From assembly GCA_024291935.2 (NCBI GenBank), contig CM044313.1, forward strand, positions 86,117,001 to 86,181,000: a stretch of 64,000 nt of DNA, given 5' to 3'. Shown here piece by piece: positions 1 to 11,520 of this stretch (position 1 is its first letter; each line of letters opens with the position of its first letter). The position numbers were made by a program, and so were the translations under genes. The notes below the pieces were generated by a model. It was not told the origin of the DNA and did no database searches. It saw nothing but the letters and a program-made list of their open reading frames with translations. The DNA is from Okapia johnstoni (Eukaryota > Chordata > Mammalia > Artiodactyla > Giraffidae).

Positions 1-1192
1 CCTTGCAAAATTCAAAAGGCACTTCATGAATTGTAGAAGAGATGAGGAGAAAAGGAATGAACCAACCAGAACCAAGCGTATTTCACTCATTTGGCTTCCA
101 GCTAACTCCCCTATAACCTATAGCTGTGATCTAGGGGGGGAGATGAATAGAAGTGAAGTGTTAAGAGTGAAGAAGGGTTCCATCTGAATGACACAAAAAG
201 CTTGTTGATGAGCAGTGCAAAGCAGTCTAGACATGAAGAGCAGCTGGGATTTGATTGTTTATTATATTTTATTTTATCTTTCCTTGCACTTGAAAATATT
301 CTACACATTATTTATAAATATGTCAACTTGCTATAAGTGGGCTTTACACAGTGGAGGGGGAAAATTGAGAGACAAAATGGATGTGAAATAGATAAGTATA
401 CAGGAGACAGAAGGCTAGGGAGAAAATAAGTTCCTCATGTTTGATTAGAGTACTTATCTAAAACGACCTCTAAAAACACTTGGTAACTGATAATTTTTAT
501 AAACATCCATAGTCTTGTGAGCAGAGAAATAATTTATTTAAATAAAGATTCTTGTCAAAGGAGCTTATTGCTATGGCAATGATTATTTTTATTTAAATGG
601 CCCCAGACCTCTATGGTTCATTTTAAAAGCACATGAAGAATCAATACACATTGAGATGCAGATCTTAAATACACAACACTGCAATAATCAAAGCTATAAA
701 AACTTAATTTTTCTTTTTCAGTTTATCTGGAAAATGTGATGGCAAATCATTCATCTACTATGACTATTCACAATGAATTTCCTGGAAAAAAGTAAATTCA
801 AACAAGCTTGACTGTATCCCTTTTTTTTGGCCCAAGTTATGACTGATTGAAAACTGAGAGAAGCAAAGTGGTTTCCAAACTGAAGATACTCTGAGTTAAG
901 GGGCTGATATTGCTTTTAACCCCTATCAAAGATATACACTACAGTTAAAAAATAAGATGGCAAAAACAAAAAACAATTATTTAAGCAAAGGAGATGACAA
1001 ATTTCAAGTAATAAATTATGGCTGTAAGGCAACTATTACACAATAGAAGAACCATTACAGTTAAACTATGACCTCCAAGAAGCTATTTAAATTACTAGGG
1101 GATCCCAAACATGGACCAAACCATTTCTGGGGATTAAGCTGATCAGCCAGAACTTGTTGCAATGGGTATCTTTCTGTTGTCTACAATACTAC
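1..1192. other. AT-rich intergenic DNA, nothing recognised
   Basis: No repeat family, gene or RNA gene was recognised. Open frames here are short and low in complexity. It may contain diverged ancient repeats that I cannot identify by eye. Confidence 0.5.
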
Positions 1193-1246
1193 TGGTCTCC
1201 TGCACTGCAGGTGGTTTCTTTACTGATTGAGCCACCAGGGAAGCCC
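1193..1246 (-). repeat. Bov-tA SINE, 5' (tRNA-like head) fragment
   Basis: It reads as the reverse complement of the tRNA-Glu-derived head: the 'tctcctgcactgcagg' block is followed by 'gagccaccagggaagcccc'. Only about 54 bp remain and the BovA body is absent, so this is a truncated or deleted copy. The 1247-1644 stretch that follows is AT-rich with nothing recognised. Confidence 0.75.
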
Positions 1247-1644
1247 CATACACGTATCATAAAAGAGAAATAAGATTTAATTCAACAAGTAGAGTTTTAA
1301 TGTACTTATGTGCAACTCAACAGTTAGTCATTTAAGAAAGATAAAAGTAAATGCAAAGCTTTCTATCTACTAGTGCTATAGAATAATTATTATCTTCTTA
1401 AAGGTGTAGTACATACTCTAGAGGAAATTATTAGTAATTAGAATTTAAATTACTGTAAGTGTCACAGAACACTTGAGTCATTATTTTTAGTGGTGGCACA
1501 AGGGGATTTTAATGGAAGAGATGGCATGTCATTTGACTGTAATAGCAATTGATCAATCAAATACAATGGTGTGGAAAAATAAAATACACAATGTTGTAAG
1601 AAAATATTTATTCAAATTATAGTATTTAATGGAAATCATATATG

Positions 1645-1854
1645 CTGTTGTTTAGTTGATAAATCACATCAGAACCTTTGGGACTCCATGGACTATAGCC
1701 CACCAGGTTTCTCTGTCCATGGAATTCTCCTGGCAAGAATACTGGAGTGGGTTGTCATTCCCTTCTCTAGGGGATCTTCCTGACCCAGGGATCAAACTCA
1801 GGTCTCCTGCACTACAAGCAGATTCTTTATCATCTGAGCCATCAGGGAAGCCTG
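1645..1854 (-). repeat. Bov-tA SINE, near full length, with TSD
   Basis: The reverse complement carries the tRNA-like head ('gagccatcagggaagcc' at the right edge) and a BovA body ('gcaagaatactggagtgggtt'). Both sides carry the 9-bp repeat TCATATATG (1636-1644 and 1855-1863), the expected TSD. An AT/GT-rich simple repeat begins at the right-hand TSD. Confidence 0.88.
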
Positions 1855-1930
1855 TCATATATGTATGTGTGTGTGTATATAGATATATATACATAGGTAT
1901 ATATATACATATATATACCTATGTATATGA
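1855..1930. repeat. TG/TA simple repeat with a perfect palindrome
   Basis: A run of alternating (TG)n and (TA)n. Positions 1887-1905 and 1910-1928 are perfect inverted copies (19-bp arms, 4-base loop TACA), so the strand can fold as a cruciform. This is ordinary for AT-rich microsatellites. Confidence 0.85.
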
Positions 1931-2598
1931 TTTTGAAGAACTTGTATGTCATACAATACAATTAAAATTTTATCCTTGTGTTACTGTCAATGGACAGGAT
2001 CAAATGGTCAAATGTGATTTTAGGCAATTTATTCCTTCATGACCTATTTGTCAATGATTCTCCTGTAACAGTTGGAAGAATTTATCAATGGAGATAGCTG
2101 GGCCTGGTACTTCCTTTCCACTGAGTTTCTGTTTGGTAATTAAATATCTTTACTTATTATAGGTACATATTAAATTTTTATATTTCTCCTTAAATCATTT
2201 TAGAAAAGTTGTGTATTTCTAGAAAAATTTCATTATATCTGAGTTATATATTTTTGATACATATTTCTCATATTTTTAAAGTAGGTAGTAATAGACCTAT
2301 CTCTCTCCTGATTTTAATAATTTCAGTCTTCCCTTTATTTTAATTTTGCTTGCTTTGGTTAGTGTTTTTTTTTTTTTCTTTCTCTTTTCTAATTTCTTAT
2401 GTTGAAAGGTTAGGTTATTGATTCATTTCCTCTTTTTTAACATATTCATATATAGTTATTAATTAAAGCATTTCTGTAAGTTCACATATATTATGGTTTT
2501 GTTTTCATTCAACTCACACCATTTCTAATTTCCCTTGTGATTTCTTCTTTTATCCACTGATTATTTAGTAGTGTCTTGCTAAATTTCCAGGATTTCTG

Positions 2599-2794
2599 GA
2601 TTGGGAAGATCCGCTGGAGAAGGGATAGGCTGCCCACTCCAGCATTCTTGGGCTTCCTTTGTGGCTCAGCTGGTAAAGAATCTGCCCACAATGCGGGAGA
2701 CCTAGATTCAGTCCCTGGGTTGGGAAGATCCCCTTGAGAGGGGAAAGGCTACCCACTCCTGTATTCTAGCCTGGAGAACTCTATGGACTGTATA
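2599..2794 (+). repeat. Dimeric Bov-tA SINE, internal segment
   Basis: It starts inside the first monomer and stops inside the second ('ggactgtata'), with neither the outer head nor the tail. It aligns without gaps to 3695-3890, differing at about 8 of 196 positions. The last 80 or so bases are identical, including unusual variants such as 'cttgagaggggaaaggc' and 'cactcctgtattctagcc'. Old L1 flanks both sides. Confidence 0.85.
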
Positions 2795-3104
2795 TATTTG
2801 CAGAGTACAAATTTCCATCTGTTTTTGATTCCTAATTTTATTCCATGTGGTAAGAGAACATATCTTGTATGATTTTTATCTTTTTAAATGGACTGAGGCT
2901 TTGTTATAATCTAATATGTGGTTTTTCATGAAGACTGTTCTATATGCATTTTAGAAGAATGTGTAATAGGCTATTGTTGGTGCCTTTATGGATGGTTGTT
3001 AGTTGTAATTAGTTCATAATAGTTTTCATGACTTTCCTTTCCATACTGATTTGTTTTATCCATTACTAAAGGTGGGTCATTGAATTCTCCAATTACTATT
3101 TTAT

Positions 3105-3260
3105 TTTTTTAAACTTGTTATTTTGTATTGGGGGACAGCTGATTAACAATATTGTGGTAGTTTCAGGTGAACAGAGAAGAGACTCAGCCATACATATACA
3201 TGTATCCACTATCCTTCAAATTGCTTTTTAAAAAACTGTTTCTTCTTTCACTTATCTCAC
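3105..3260 (-). repeat. L1 3'-end-like fragment
   Basis: The stretch 'ttaacaatattgtggtagtttcaggtgaac' resembles the reverse complement of artiodactyl L1 3' UTR tails. It lies between segments of the older L1, so it may be a nested insertion. Weak call. Confidence 0.35.
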
Positions 3261-3635
3261 AATTTGTCTTCATAAAATACGGGGGCTTTGGTGGTTTAGG
3301 TGTTTATGTCTATAATTGTTACATCTTCTTAATGAGCTGAACTTTTTATTATAAAAATGCCCTTTATCTCTAATAACGAGTTTTGTCTCAGGATCTATTA
3401 TACCCAATATTTATATAGCCACCTCTGGTCTGCTTAGCTTACTGAATACATTTGTGCCTTTGAATTTAGTGTTATTTGTAGTCAGCGTTTAGTTGGATAG
3501 TGTTTTTAGCCATCTCTCGACCTTTTGATTGAAGGTTTTTTTCCTCATCTATAATAAAATTAACTGATAAGCTGAAAAGGTAGGATTTAGCCTCTCTTAT
3601 TATGGTTTTCCACATGTCATTTATATATATATACT

Positions 3636-3945
3636 TAATAGCTCAGTTGGTAAAGAATCTGCCTGCAATGCAAGAGACCCTGGTTGGATTCCTCGATTGG
3701 GAAGATCCGCTGGAGAAGGGATAAGCTGCCCACTCCAGCATTCTTGGGCTTCCCTTGTGGCTCAGCTGATAAAGAATTTGCCCACAATGCTGGAGACCTG
3801 GGTTCAATCCCTGGGTTGGGAAGATCCCCTTGAGAGGGGAAAGGCTACCCACTCCTGTATTCTAGCCTGGAGAACTCTATGGACTGTATAGTCCATGGGG
3901 CCACAAAGAGTTGGATACAACTGAGTGACTTTCACTTTCACTTTC
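3636..3945 (+). repeat. Dimeric Bov-tA SINE
   Basis: Two head-to-tail units, each with a tRNA-like head ('gctcagttggtaaagaatct', 'gctcagctgataaagaattt') and a BovA part. It ends in the classic 'gagtgactttcactttcac' tail. The first head lacks its first ten or so bases and no clear TSD is visible. Confidence 0.88.
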
Positions 3946-4065
3946 ATCCCTCCTTACTGTCTAGCTTTGTGTCAAATAAGTGTGCTCAACAATGACATTT
4001 TTAATCCCTTATTCTTATTTTAGCTCTATTATTTGAATTATTTTATTAGTGATTGCTCTTGGATT

Positions 4066-4283
4066 GGGTTTCCCTGGTGGCTCAGACAGTAAAGAATCCA
4101 CCTGAAATGCAGAAGTCCCAGGTTTGATCCCTTGGTGGAAAGATCCCTTAGAGAAGGGAATGGCTACCCACTCCAGTGTTCTTGCCTGGAGAATTCCATA
4201 GACAGAGGAGACTGGTGGGCTACAGTCCATGGGGTTGCAAAGAGTCAGACATGACTGCGAAACTAAGCACACACAGGCACACA
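4066..4283 (+). repeat. Bov-tA SINE with TSD
   Basis: Full-length head ('tttccctggtggctcagaca') and BovA body, ending in a CA-rich tail. The flanking sequence 'ctcttggatt' (4056-4065) recurs imperfectly as 'ctcggatt' at 4284-4291, consistent with a TSD. It interrupts the old L1 between recognisable blocks. Confidence 0.88.
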
Positions 4284-4353
4284 CTCGGATTACAATTAAC
4301 ACCTTAACTTATATTGATCTACTTCTAATAAAGGCAACTTAACTTCCATATTA

Positions 4354-4708
4354 GGGACTTCCCTTCTTGTCTAGTGGCTAAGGCTCTTAGCTTCCACTGC
4401 AGGGGGCTCAGGTTTGATCCTTGGTCAGGGAAATTGGAAGGACTAAAGCTGAAGCTGAAGCTGAAGCTCCAATATTTTGGCTACCTGATGTGAAGAGCCA
4501 ACTCATTAGGAAAGACCCTGATGTTGTGAACGATTGAAGACAGGAGGAGAAGGGGACAACAGAGGATGAAATGATTCATTGGCATCACCTACTCAATGGA
4601 CATGAATTTGAGCAAGCTGCAGGAGATGGTGAAGGACAGAGAAGACTGCATGCTGTGGTCCAGGCTGTTGTAAAGAGCCAGACATGACTGAGAAACTGAG
4701 CAACAACT
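4354..4708 (+). mobile_element. Chimeric retroelement: CHR SINE head fused to BovB 3' end
   Basis: Positions 4354-4430 are the intact 5' tRNA-like head of a CHR SINE (starts 'gggacttccc', B-box-like 'ggtttgatcc'). From 4433 it continues directly as the BovB 3' end ('attggaaggac ... gagaaactgagcaacaac'). The whole unit is bracketed by a 12-bp near-perfect repeat, acttccatatta at 4342-4353 and acttcaatatta at 4709-4720. CHR and BovB parts therefore entered together. A GCTGAA triplet-pair repeat lies at 4446-4467. Confidence 0.8.
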
Positions 4709-4875
4709 ACTTCAATATTATCTTTCTCTTTTGTGTTAATATTGATATAATATTATATATTTATACATTATAAGCCAATCATCATAGTTTTTTATGCATG
4801 GAGGAATGTTTTACCTCAAATGGGAGTATAAAAGTGTTTCCTCCCAAAATACCAAAAACATGTATGTGCCTGTGT

Positions 4876-4966
4876 GGGTACTTACTCGCTTCAGTCGTGT
4901 CTCTCTGTGACTCTATGGAGCCCACCAGGCTCCTATGTCCATGGGATTCTCCAGGTAAGAATACTC
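4876..4966 (-). repeat. BovA monomer fragment
   Basis: The reverse complement matches the BovA core ('tcgcttcagtcgtgtctctc', 'gattctccaggtaagaatact'). The tRNA-like head is missing. Confidence 0.75.
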
Positions 4967-7000
4967 TTATGTTTACCAATGCAGTTACTTTTACTAGTAT
5001 TCTTTATTTCTTCAAGTGTATTTAAGTTACTCCCTAGTGTTCCTTCTCTATTGTTTTTCCAAGGCTGGGCTGCTAGTGACAGATTCTCTCAGTTTTGTTT
5101 AACGAGGATGACTTAATTTTTCATTCACTGCTTAGGACAGTTTTTCTGTTTACAGAATTCTTGGTTGACAGTCTTTCTTTGAGCACTTTGAATACATCGA
5201 TCTATGAAGAGCTATAAAGGTTTTTTGGCCTTCCTACTTACTGGTGAGAAATTCACTATTAACTTTACCTTGGATCATTGTACATGGGGAGTCACTTCTG
5301 TACTGTTATTATGTGTCTAGGTGTAGATGTGTTTGATTTTACCCATAACAGTCAAGCTGAATGAATAGCTATAGTATCCAACTTGGATCAATTGAAATTT
5401 CTTGACATGTAGAATAATGAACTCAATCAAATTTAAGAAGTTTTAGGCCATTATTTTTTCCCAGATATTTTTCTATGCCTTTCTCTGTCTACTGTCCTTG
5501 TGGTACTCCCATTTTGCATATGCTGTATATTTATCATGTTCTAAAAGTCTCTGAGGCACTCTTCAGTTCTTAATTACTATATATTTTTTTATTTTATGAT
5601 TTATCTGGCAAGTTTACTGATTCTTTACTCTGCTGGCTTGAATACACTGTTGAGCTCTTCTAGTGCACTTCTCTCTTTTATTGATATTTTCAAGAACTTG
5701 CTTTTATACTTTCCTATAGTTCTTTATACATGGGTTTTCTTTAATTCTTTAAAGGCATTTAAAATAACTGACTTGGAATATCTGTCTAATAAGTGCAAAC
5801 TCTGGACTTTCTGATGGACAGCATCTACTGACTTTATTCGTTCCCTGTGTATATGCACATTTTCTCATTTCTTTGCATGACTCATGTTTTTCTGTTGCTG
5901 AAAAACTGACATTTTAAATAAAATAATGCAGTCATCTGGAAAATAAATCTCTCACTTTTCCTTGGGATTTGTTTTTCTTGTCTCTCTGTCATGTTTTTCT
6001 GCTGCTGCTCTTTACGTGTTTGTGACTTTCCTAATTTTATAAATTCTATATTCTCTGTTGCTTGTGCCCTGAAGTCTCTGTTTAGTTTTATTAGTGGGCA
6101 GATAATTACTAGACAAAAACTTCCTCAATGCTTTGAACTAAGATTTAGCTGAGAGGCTCTGTGTGCGTGCTGGGACATGTCTTCAAAACTCCAGCTGGCA
6201 GATTACAATTCTGTCTTAAGCTTCCCTGTCTGCTTGTGTGGAGCTTCAAGGCAAGACAGAAGTGAGAAATCAGAGCCTTTTCACATCTTTACTGAGAATG
6301 AACAGTCCTGCACATGCACATGGCTTTTAAATTTCAAGGAATATATGGGAGCTTTTGAAGCCTGCTACACATATCAATATCCCAACTTTTCCTTTTCAGT
6401 CTCCTGGCTGCAGTTTCCTCTTGCACCAGTGGTTACCACTTCCTCTGGAAATAGCAGTGTTAAGCAATTACTATTGTTGGTTTTGATAACCCTCTTCTCA
6501 CAAATGAAAATTCATTTTCTGACTATAATTATAAACTCTGAATCAGGTAAAAGAAACACAAAACTCTGGGCTTTTTGTGAGCTTTCCACACATGAGGCTT
6601 TTGGGCAGCTTCAAAACCGTTCTGCCCCTCCTAGTGAATTCTAGAATGTGTGTTTTCCTGGCTACTGTTATTGCTACAAAGTTGTTGGTTTTCAAGATTA
6701 TTACAGAACTCTGATATGGAAAGGGAATAGGCAAGTAAACATGCCATAAAAGTAGCTGCTTAAACTCAGCAGATTCAGTTTATTTTTCTTAAACTCTTGT
6801 AAGATTATTGCAACACTTTGGAAAATCTTTGCCACAGTTTGAAAAAGTTGATTTTTTTTCTAGTGTTCTCTTTGCTTTTCTGGTGGAACAGATTTTCAGA
6901 GATCCCTGCCCTACTATTACCATTATAGCCACTTGGCATTTCTTTTTAAGGATTTTAAGGGAGAATTTAGGTAAAGTCTTTCTGAATTTTCCTAGTATAT

Positions 7001-7349
7001 CAGAGGCCAACAGGCTAATTTCATCTACAACAAAAATATCACTATATTCTTTAGGATTTTTTTTTTATGAGAATAATGCTGCTGGTTAAGGTAGCTGAAC
7101 AAATATCTAGGTTGTTTTTCCTTCTATTTCAAACAATGCATAATGGTCAACAAATTAGCTGCAAGCAGCATTGATTTAAAAAATCATTAGCCTTATTGGC
7201 TTAATTACAAGTTATCTGTGTACCTATGGTATAGAAATTGCAAAGGCTGCCTAAAGTAAAATATGAACAAAAAGAACGAGAGCAAATATCAGGATAAGCA
7301 TTTATATAAGCATGGGTTTCATGTAATGGCAAATATGTAACAAGGAAAT
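7001..7349. other. Intergenic, nothing recognised
   Basis: AT-rich DNA between the last recognisable part of the old L1 and a MIR. No gene or repeat recognised. Confidence 0.4.
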
Positions 7350-7600
7350 AGGATAGCATGGTGTCTAAAATTAAGAGCTATGAATTGAGACTCTTTGGAA
7401 TAGAGTTCTGATATCATTAGTTACTGATCTGGAAAACTGACTCTTAGTACCATTATTGGTAAAATGAATTGGATGATAATATCTTTAGACAGGGTTGCAG
7501 GAAGAATTATATGCCATAACCTATGTAAAGCACTTAGCACAGAGTTGGACACAAAACAAAAATTCAAGAAATCTTTACAAATTATTGGTATTAATTTATA
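7350..7600 (+). repeat. MIR SINE
   Basis: Diverged but in order: 5' 'atggtgtctaaaattaagagc', a central part, 'aaaactgactctta...gtaaaatgaattggatgataat', then 'gtaaagcacttagcacagag' matching the MIR 3' half. An ancient mammalian SINE with no function implied. Confidence 0.7.
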
Positions 7601-9873
7601 TTAATGTATTTACACCTGTTGACTGGTAATGGCAAAGTGAACCTCTCTAAAACAGGTTGTCTTACTAAAAATAACTATTGCTAATATGTCACCAAAAAGA
7701 TTGTCAAGTATTGTAGTAGATATTTTTATAATTTTCATATTTTCTTATCAAAATGACCCTTACACCATTTTGTTTTCTTTTGTTAATTTAAGTAAAGAAA
7801 TTATGTGAAGGTAACTGTCACAAAATCAGAGAACAAGCAAATCATGAATCTAAAACAAGTGTATCTGGCCCATGTCTTGATTCTATAACATCTTGTTAAC
7901 TCCTTCTCAGTCACACACTGTGTTAATAAGTATTTACTTTTTTGTAATTCTTTCCTGGAGTTACAAAATCCATGACAAGTAATTTTTGTAAATATTTCAA
8001 AATATATAACTACAATTTGAGGCACTTTTCTCAGACAATTTCAGGACTTTCCGTCTGCCTACATTCAAGAATTGTTTTCCTTGTGTTACCAAGACTAACC
8101 TAAGTAAAAATATAATTTTTAAATCATATAATCTTGCAATTATTTAAGACTTCCTGCAATGTCCCAAGAACTATATGAGGTGACATTTAGGTACCCTTAA
8201 TCCCCAAATTCTCTGAGGAGTATTATCTGAGCTAAAAGAGTGTAGAAGGTTCAAATTAAGTATGTATCTGTAGAATCATATGTCTATCGCAGTAAAGCAG
8301 ACCACTGCTGATTGCTGATTGTAAGGATGTGGAATGTCACAAGAGACTCTTATTTCTGCCCTAATGGTTGAATTAGTCCAGAAAATTTACAAAATAATTG
8401 GTTTTTAAAAAATCCACCTGAGAACTGAGGGTGCAAATATACCTAAATAAAATAAACTTCAGAAAGAGACACATGCTTTAGGAGAGAAAAGCCATACAGT
8501 TTATTTCATCACACAACACAGCAAGTAGAAGCCAGTAAGGAGACTAGTAAACAGCCCAAATTTTAGTAAACTTTCAGTGGCTGCATATAGGCTGACATGA
8601 AAGATTTGATATTTAAGAAACAACATCTTACTATTTTCCATTAGACCTTTACCAAGTGCATGGGGATTGGAACACTGCCAGGGCTGAGAAGATTCACCAA
8701 AAGAAAATAGGTTTTTCCCCAATGCAAGGCAGCAAACTGCCAAAAGGAGAGTCAGGGAAGGACAGATGAGAGAGAACCTCAAAAGTGTGCATGAATTTAA
8801 AATCACGCACGTGGACACACACACACAGACACACACAGATATACCAAGTAGTGACCTGACAGAAGATGAAATATATCTTCTTTGGGGGTGGGAGGAGTAG
8901 TAAAAATATTTATTTAAATTTCTACTGTCCTTTCCATACTGTCAGGCAAGTAGAGATATTTTCTAAATGTCACCCATGGTTCAGGATTTCTGACTTCATA
9001 TATTGGTCCCTCTAATACAAATATATTCAATTTTATCTACTGTCATCAAACCAAACGCCTGTCCATATTTTAATTCAATCAGTACATTGTGTTGGTTCAG
9101 TGATTCTCATTTCAAAAGAAAAAAGCCATGTCACTTAGAATGGAAAGGAAGTTAGAAAATGTTAAAAAATGATTTATTTTGATAAACAATTTATATCTTT
9201 ATCAGTATTCTTTAAATAACTTGTTGTATGGCTATTTCACTACAGTTTGAATGTAACCAGTACTTGCTTCCTGGAAATGAATTTTTATGGTATTTCAAAT
9301 TTATCATTTTGCTCTCAGTTTGATACATTTTTGAGAAATTTTTATTTTTAAGATAAACTCAATCATTGTATTTAATTAGTTTATTTCCATGTTTCAGGAG
9401 AGTATTATTGACTCTAATTTTACAAATTGGAAACTATACAATTACAGCTTTCAACTTTTTTATATCTATGAACTATTGGTGCACGAGGTACGTTTCTTTC
9501 TCCTCAAGCAAAAGTAAAATTTGAAAGGTATCAAATTTTATCTTTTCTCTAATTTTATTGAGTTTATACAAATTTTGACCTGAGAATATAGCGGACACTG
9601 TCTTACCCAGGAATGTCATTGATAATGTGTAAGGAAAATTCTGAAAATAATGACTATATTCACTTTATTGTCTTTCTCCAAAGAGAAAAGTATAGGAAGA
9701 TTAAAGAGAAGGCTAATTTAATTAGCTCTAGATTTTATGATTTTTGAGCATAATGAGAATATTTCTAAATAAAAAATTCATGTACTTTTTTCTCCAAATG
9801 AGGGAAGCTCTATTTTCTTACAAGTTCCATCAAGGCTTTGTTAGAGTAGTCCATTCTTAATTATTATCCGTTC
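7601..9873. other. Intergenic, mostly unique
   Basis: About 2.3 kb of AT-rich DNA. The only distinct element is a short CA-rich tract at 8812-8842. Open frames are at most 111 codons, the longest formed partly by that CA tract on the minus strand. No host gene recognised. Confidence 0.5.
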
Positions 9874-9990
9874 TGAGGAGGAAATGGCAACCTACTCAAG
9901 TTTTCTTGCCTGGAAAATCCCATGGACAAAGGAGCCTGGTGGGCTACAGTCCATGGTGTTGCAAAGAGTTGGGCATGACTGAGCAACTAA
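9874..9990 (+). repeat. BovA-type SINE, 5'-truncated
   Basis: It begins inside the BovA part ('gaggaggaaatggcaaccta') and runs to the typical 3' end 'ggcatgactgagcaactaac'. The tRNA-like head is absent. Confidence 0.85.
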
Positions 9991-10679
9991 CAATTAACTG
10001 TCATCTCAGAAAGGGGTATTTCTCAGTCTCATTTTGATTGAAGACTGGCCCATGAGACTGACTTTCAATTGCCTGACACTGTCTCCATGGAAAGAGGTTT
10101 TATGGATTGTTTGGTGTCTGAAACTCTTTCTTGAAGAATCCTCTTTATTTGGCTAATTCATCAGTAATTTCCAATCCAACACAGGTGATCTGAGTCAAAA
10201 TTCCTGTAAATGTCTCCGTTTCATGTAACCAAGTTGATATTCTATCCCTAGATCTCAGAGGCTTTGTCTTGTTATATGTAGAAGTGTTCTTCAAGTAAGT
10301 GGGACAAATCTCCATATGTGTTCAGACTAAATCCAGGGATTTATATTAGGAACTCATTCTAGTGACAAATATTTGCCTAGTGAACTATGATATTTTATTT
10401 TCCATAAGTTAAAGCCTGTATGTCTTAGTTCCTCAAGTGAGTTGTTATTTTACCCTCCACTGGATATTTGAAACTTCATATTTACATTTTCATAATTATG
10501 AATAGCTCTCTCACCATATCAACATTTCCAGAAAAAAAAAAAAAAGAAATGCTGGAAGAACTGAGTAGTTGACTTTAACTCTAAAACTTTAAGAAAATGA
10601 ACTGATCTTTTCAGTTTATGAGCCTGGAGCTTTCTCACTAGACTTGTTTTAATTTCCTGGTAAGCTGGAACTGATTGGT
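9991..10679. other. Intergenic, nothing recognised
   Basis: AT-rich. Contains an A-rich run at 10532-10545 without a recognisable element attached. Confidence 0.45.
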
Positions 10680-10845
10680 TTAACATGGCAAATCTCAGCT
10701 TATTAAAATCACCTCAGTTGCTTTTTAAAAATACCTAATTCACTACATCCTACCTCAGGGTGATTAAATCAGAGTCTCTGGGAGCAGAGAGTAGACATTA
10801 CAATATGATTCTAATATGAGGCCCAGTTGGAGAACTATGAACCAA
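10680..10845 (+). repeat. MER20-like hAT-Charlie DNA transposon remnant
   Basis: It reads 'aaaatcacctcagttgctttttaaaaatac', then 'gattaaatcagagtctctggga', then 'gaggcccagttggagaactatg'. This is the order of segments in non-autonomous hAT-Charlie repeats of the MER20 type. Diverged, so the subfamily is uncertain. Confidence 0.5.
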
Positions 10846-11316
10846 AGCATGTTACTGTCTCTGAAGTAGTATCTCTTATTAAGAACTCTTTTGTTATTAT
10901 TTTGAAGACTTACTGCAGGGTAGAATTGATCATATTTAGAGATTTAAATCCTAATATTGGTGAAAGTACTGGATACCTTTCATGCAGATGATCAGTTTAG
11001 ATATAGATGTATCTAATAGCATTTTTAGATGACAATATTTTTGTGTGAAATCATATAGTATGAATACAGAACATTTTAAATTGCATCTCTACGTGGGAAG
11101 TGAATACTGTATATTACTTGAATTATTCTATATATGCTGCAAACTGTGAAGGATTACTCTAGACTAGGTAAAAAGTAGGTCCTTATTATATTTTTTTATA
11201 AACCTGCGGAGATTTCTTTTAGGAATAATATGAGATTGGGAACTTTTTGACTTTTCCTCAGACTTTGATTTTGTGGTAAGACAGTCACAATGAATTAAAG
11301 AGCCAAAGTTGAATTT
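10846..11316. other. Intergenic, nothing recognised
   Basis: AT-rich DNA with no recognisable repeat or coding signal. Confidence 0.45.
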
Positions 11317-11520
11317 GTTGTGGTCCCTCAGTCATGTCGGACTCTTTGCAACCCCATGGACTGCAGCATGCCAGGCTTCCCTGTCCTTCACCATCTCCCA
11401 GAGTTTGCTCAAACTCATGTCCATTGAATCAGTGATGCCTTCCAACCATCTCATCCTCTGTTGTCCCCTTCTCCTCCTGTCCTCAATCTTTCCCAGCATC
11501 AGGCTCTTTTCCAATGAGTT
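11317..11520 (-). mobile_element. BovB LINE 3' end, truncated
   Basis: The reverse complement of the BovB 3' end: 'ctcagtcatgtcggactctttg' at the left, through 'cttccaaccatctcatcctctg' to 'tttccaatgagtt'. About 200 bp survive and no functional domain remains. Confidence 0.88.

Larger units (their letters stand above)
2290..7000 (-). mobile_element. Ancient L1 LINE (L1M/HAL1-like), fragmented
   Basis: Read on the minus strand, blocks matching old mammalian L1 ORF2 and 3' sequence recur in order: around 2500-2580, 2820-3000, 3300-3560, 3960-4060, 4290-4345, 5040-5280, 5440-6100 and more weakly to about 7000. It is interrupted by Bov-tA copies (2599-2794, 3636-3945, 4066-4283, 4876-4966) and a CHR-BovB chimera (4354-4708). 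Many stops and indels show it is dead. A 155-codon plus-strand frame at 6177-6644 lies over this region and looks spurious. Exact subfamily and right edge are uncertain. Confidence 0.6.

Noticed and set aside
3636..3945. Regularly repeated units as a CRISPR-like array
   Set aside because: The repetition is the two monomers of a dimeric SINE, and the genome is mammalian.
6177..6644. 155-codon plus-strand open frame as a gene
   Set aside because: It lies antisense over the ancient L1, has no recognisable domain, and its composition is that of translated AT-rich repeat DNA.
8501..8836. 111-codon minus-strand frame as a secreted peptide
   Set aside because: Its start is the (CA)n tract (repeated V/C codons) and the remainder matches nothing recognisable.
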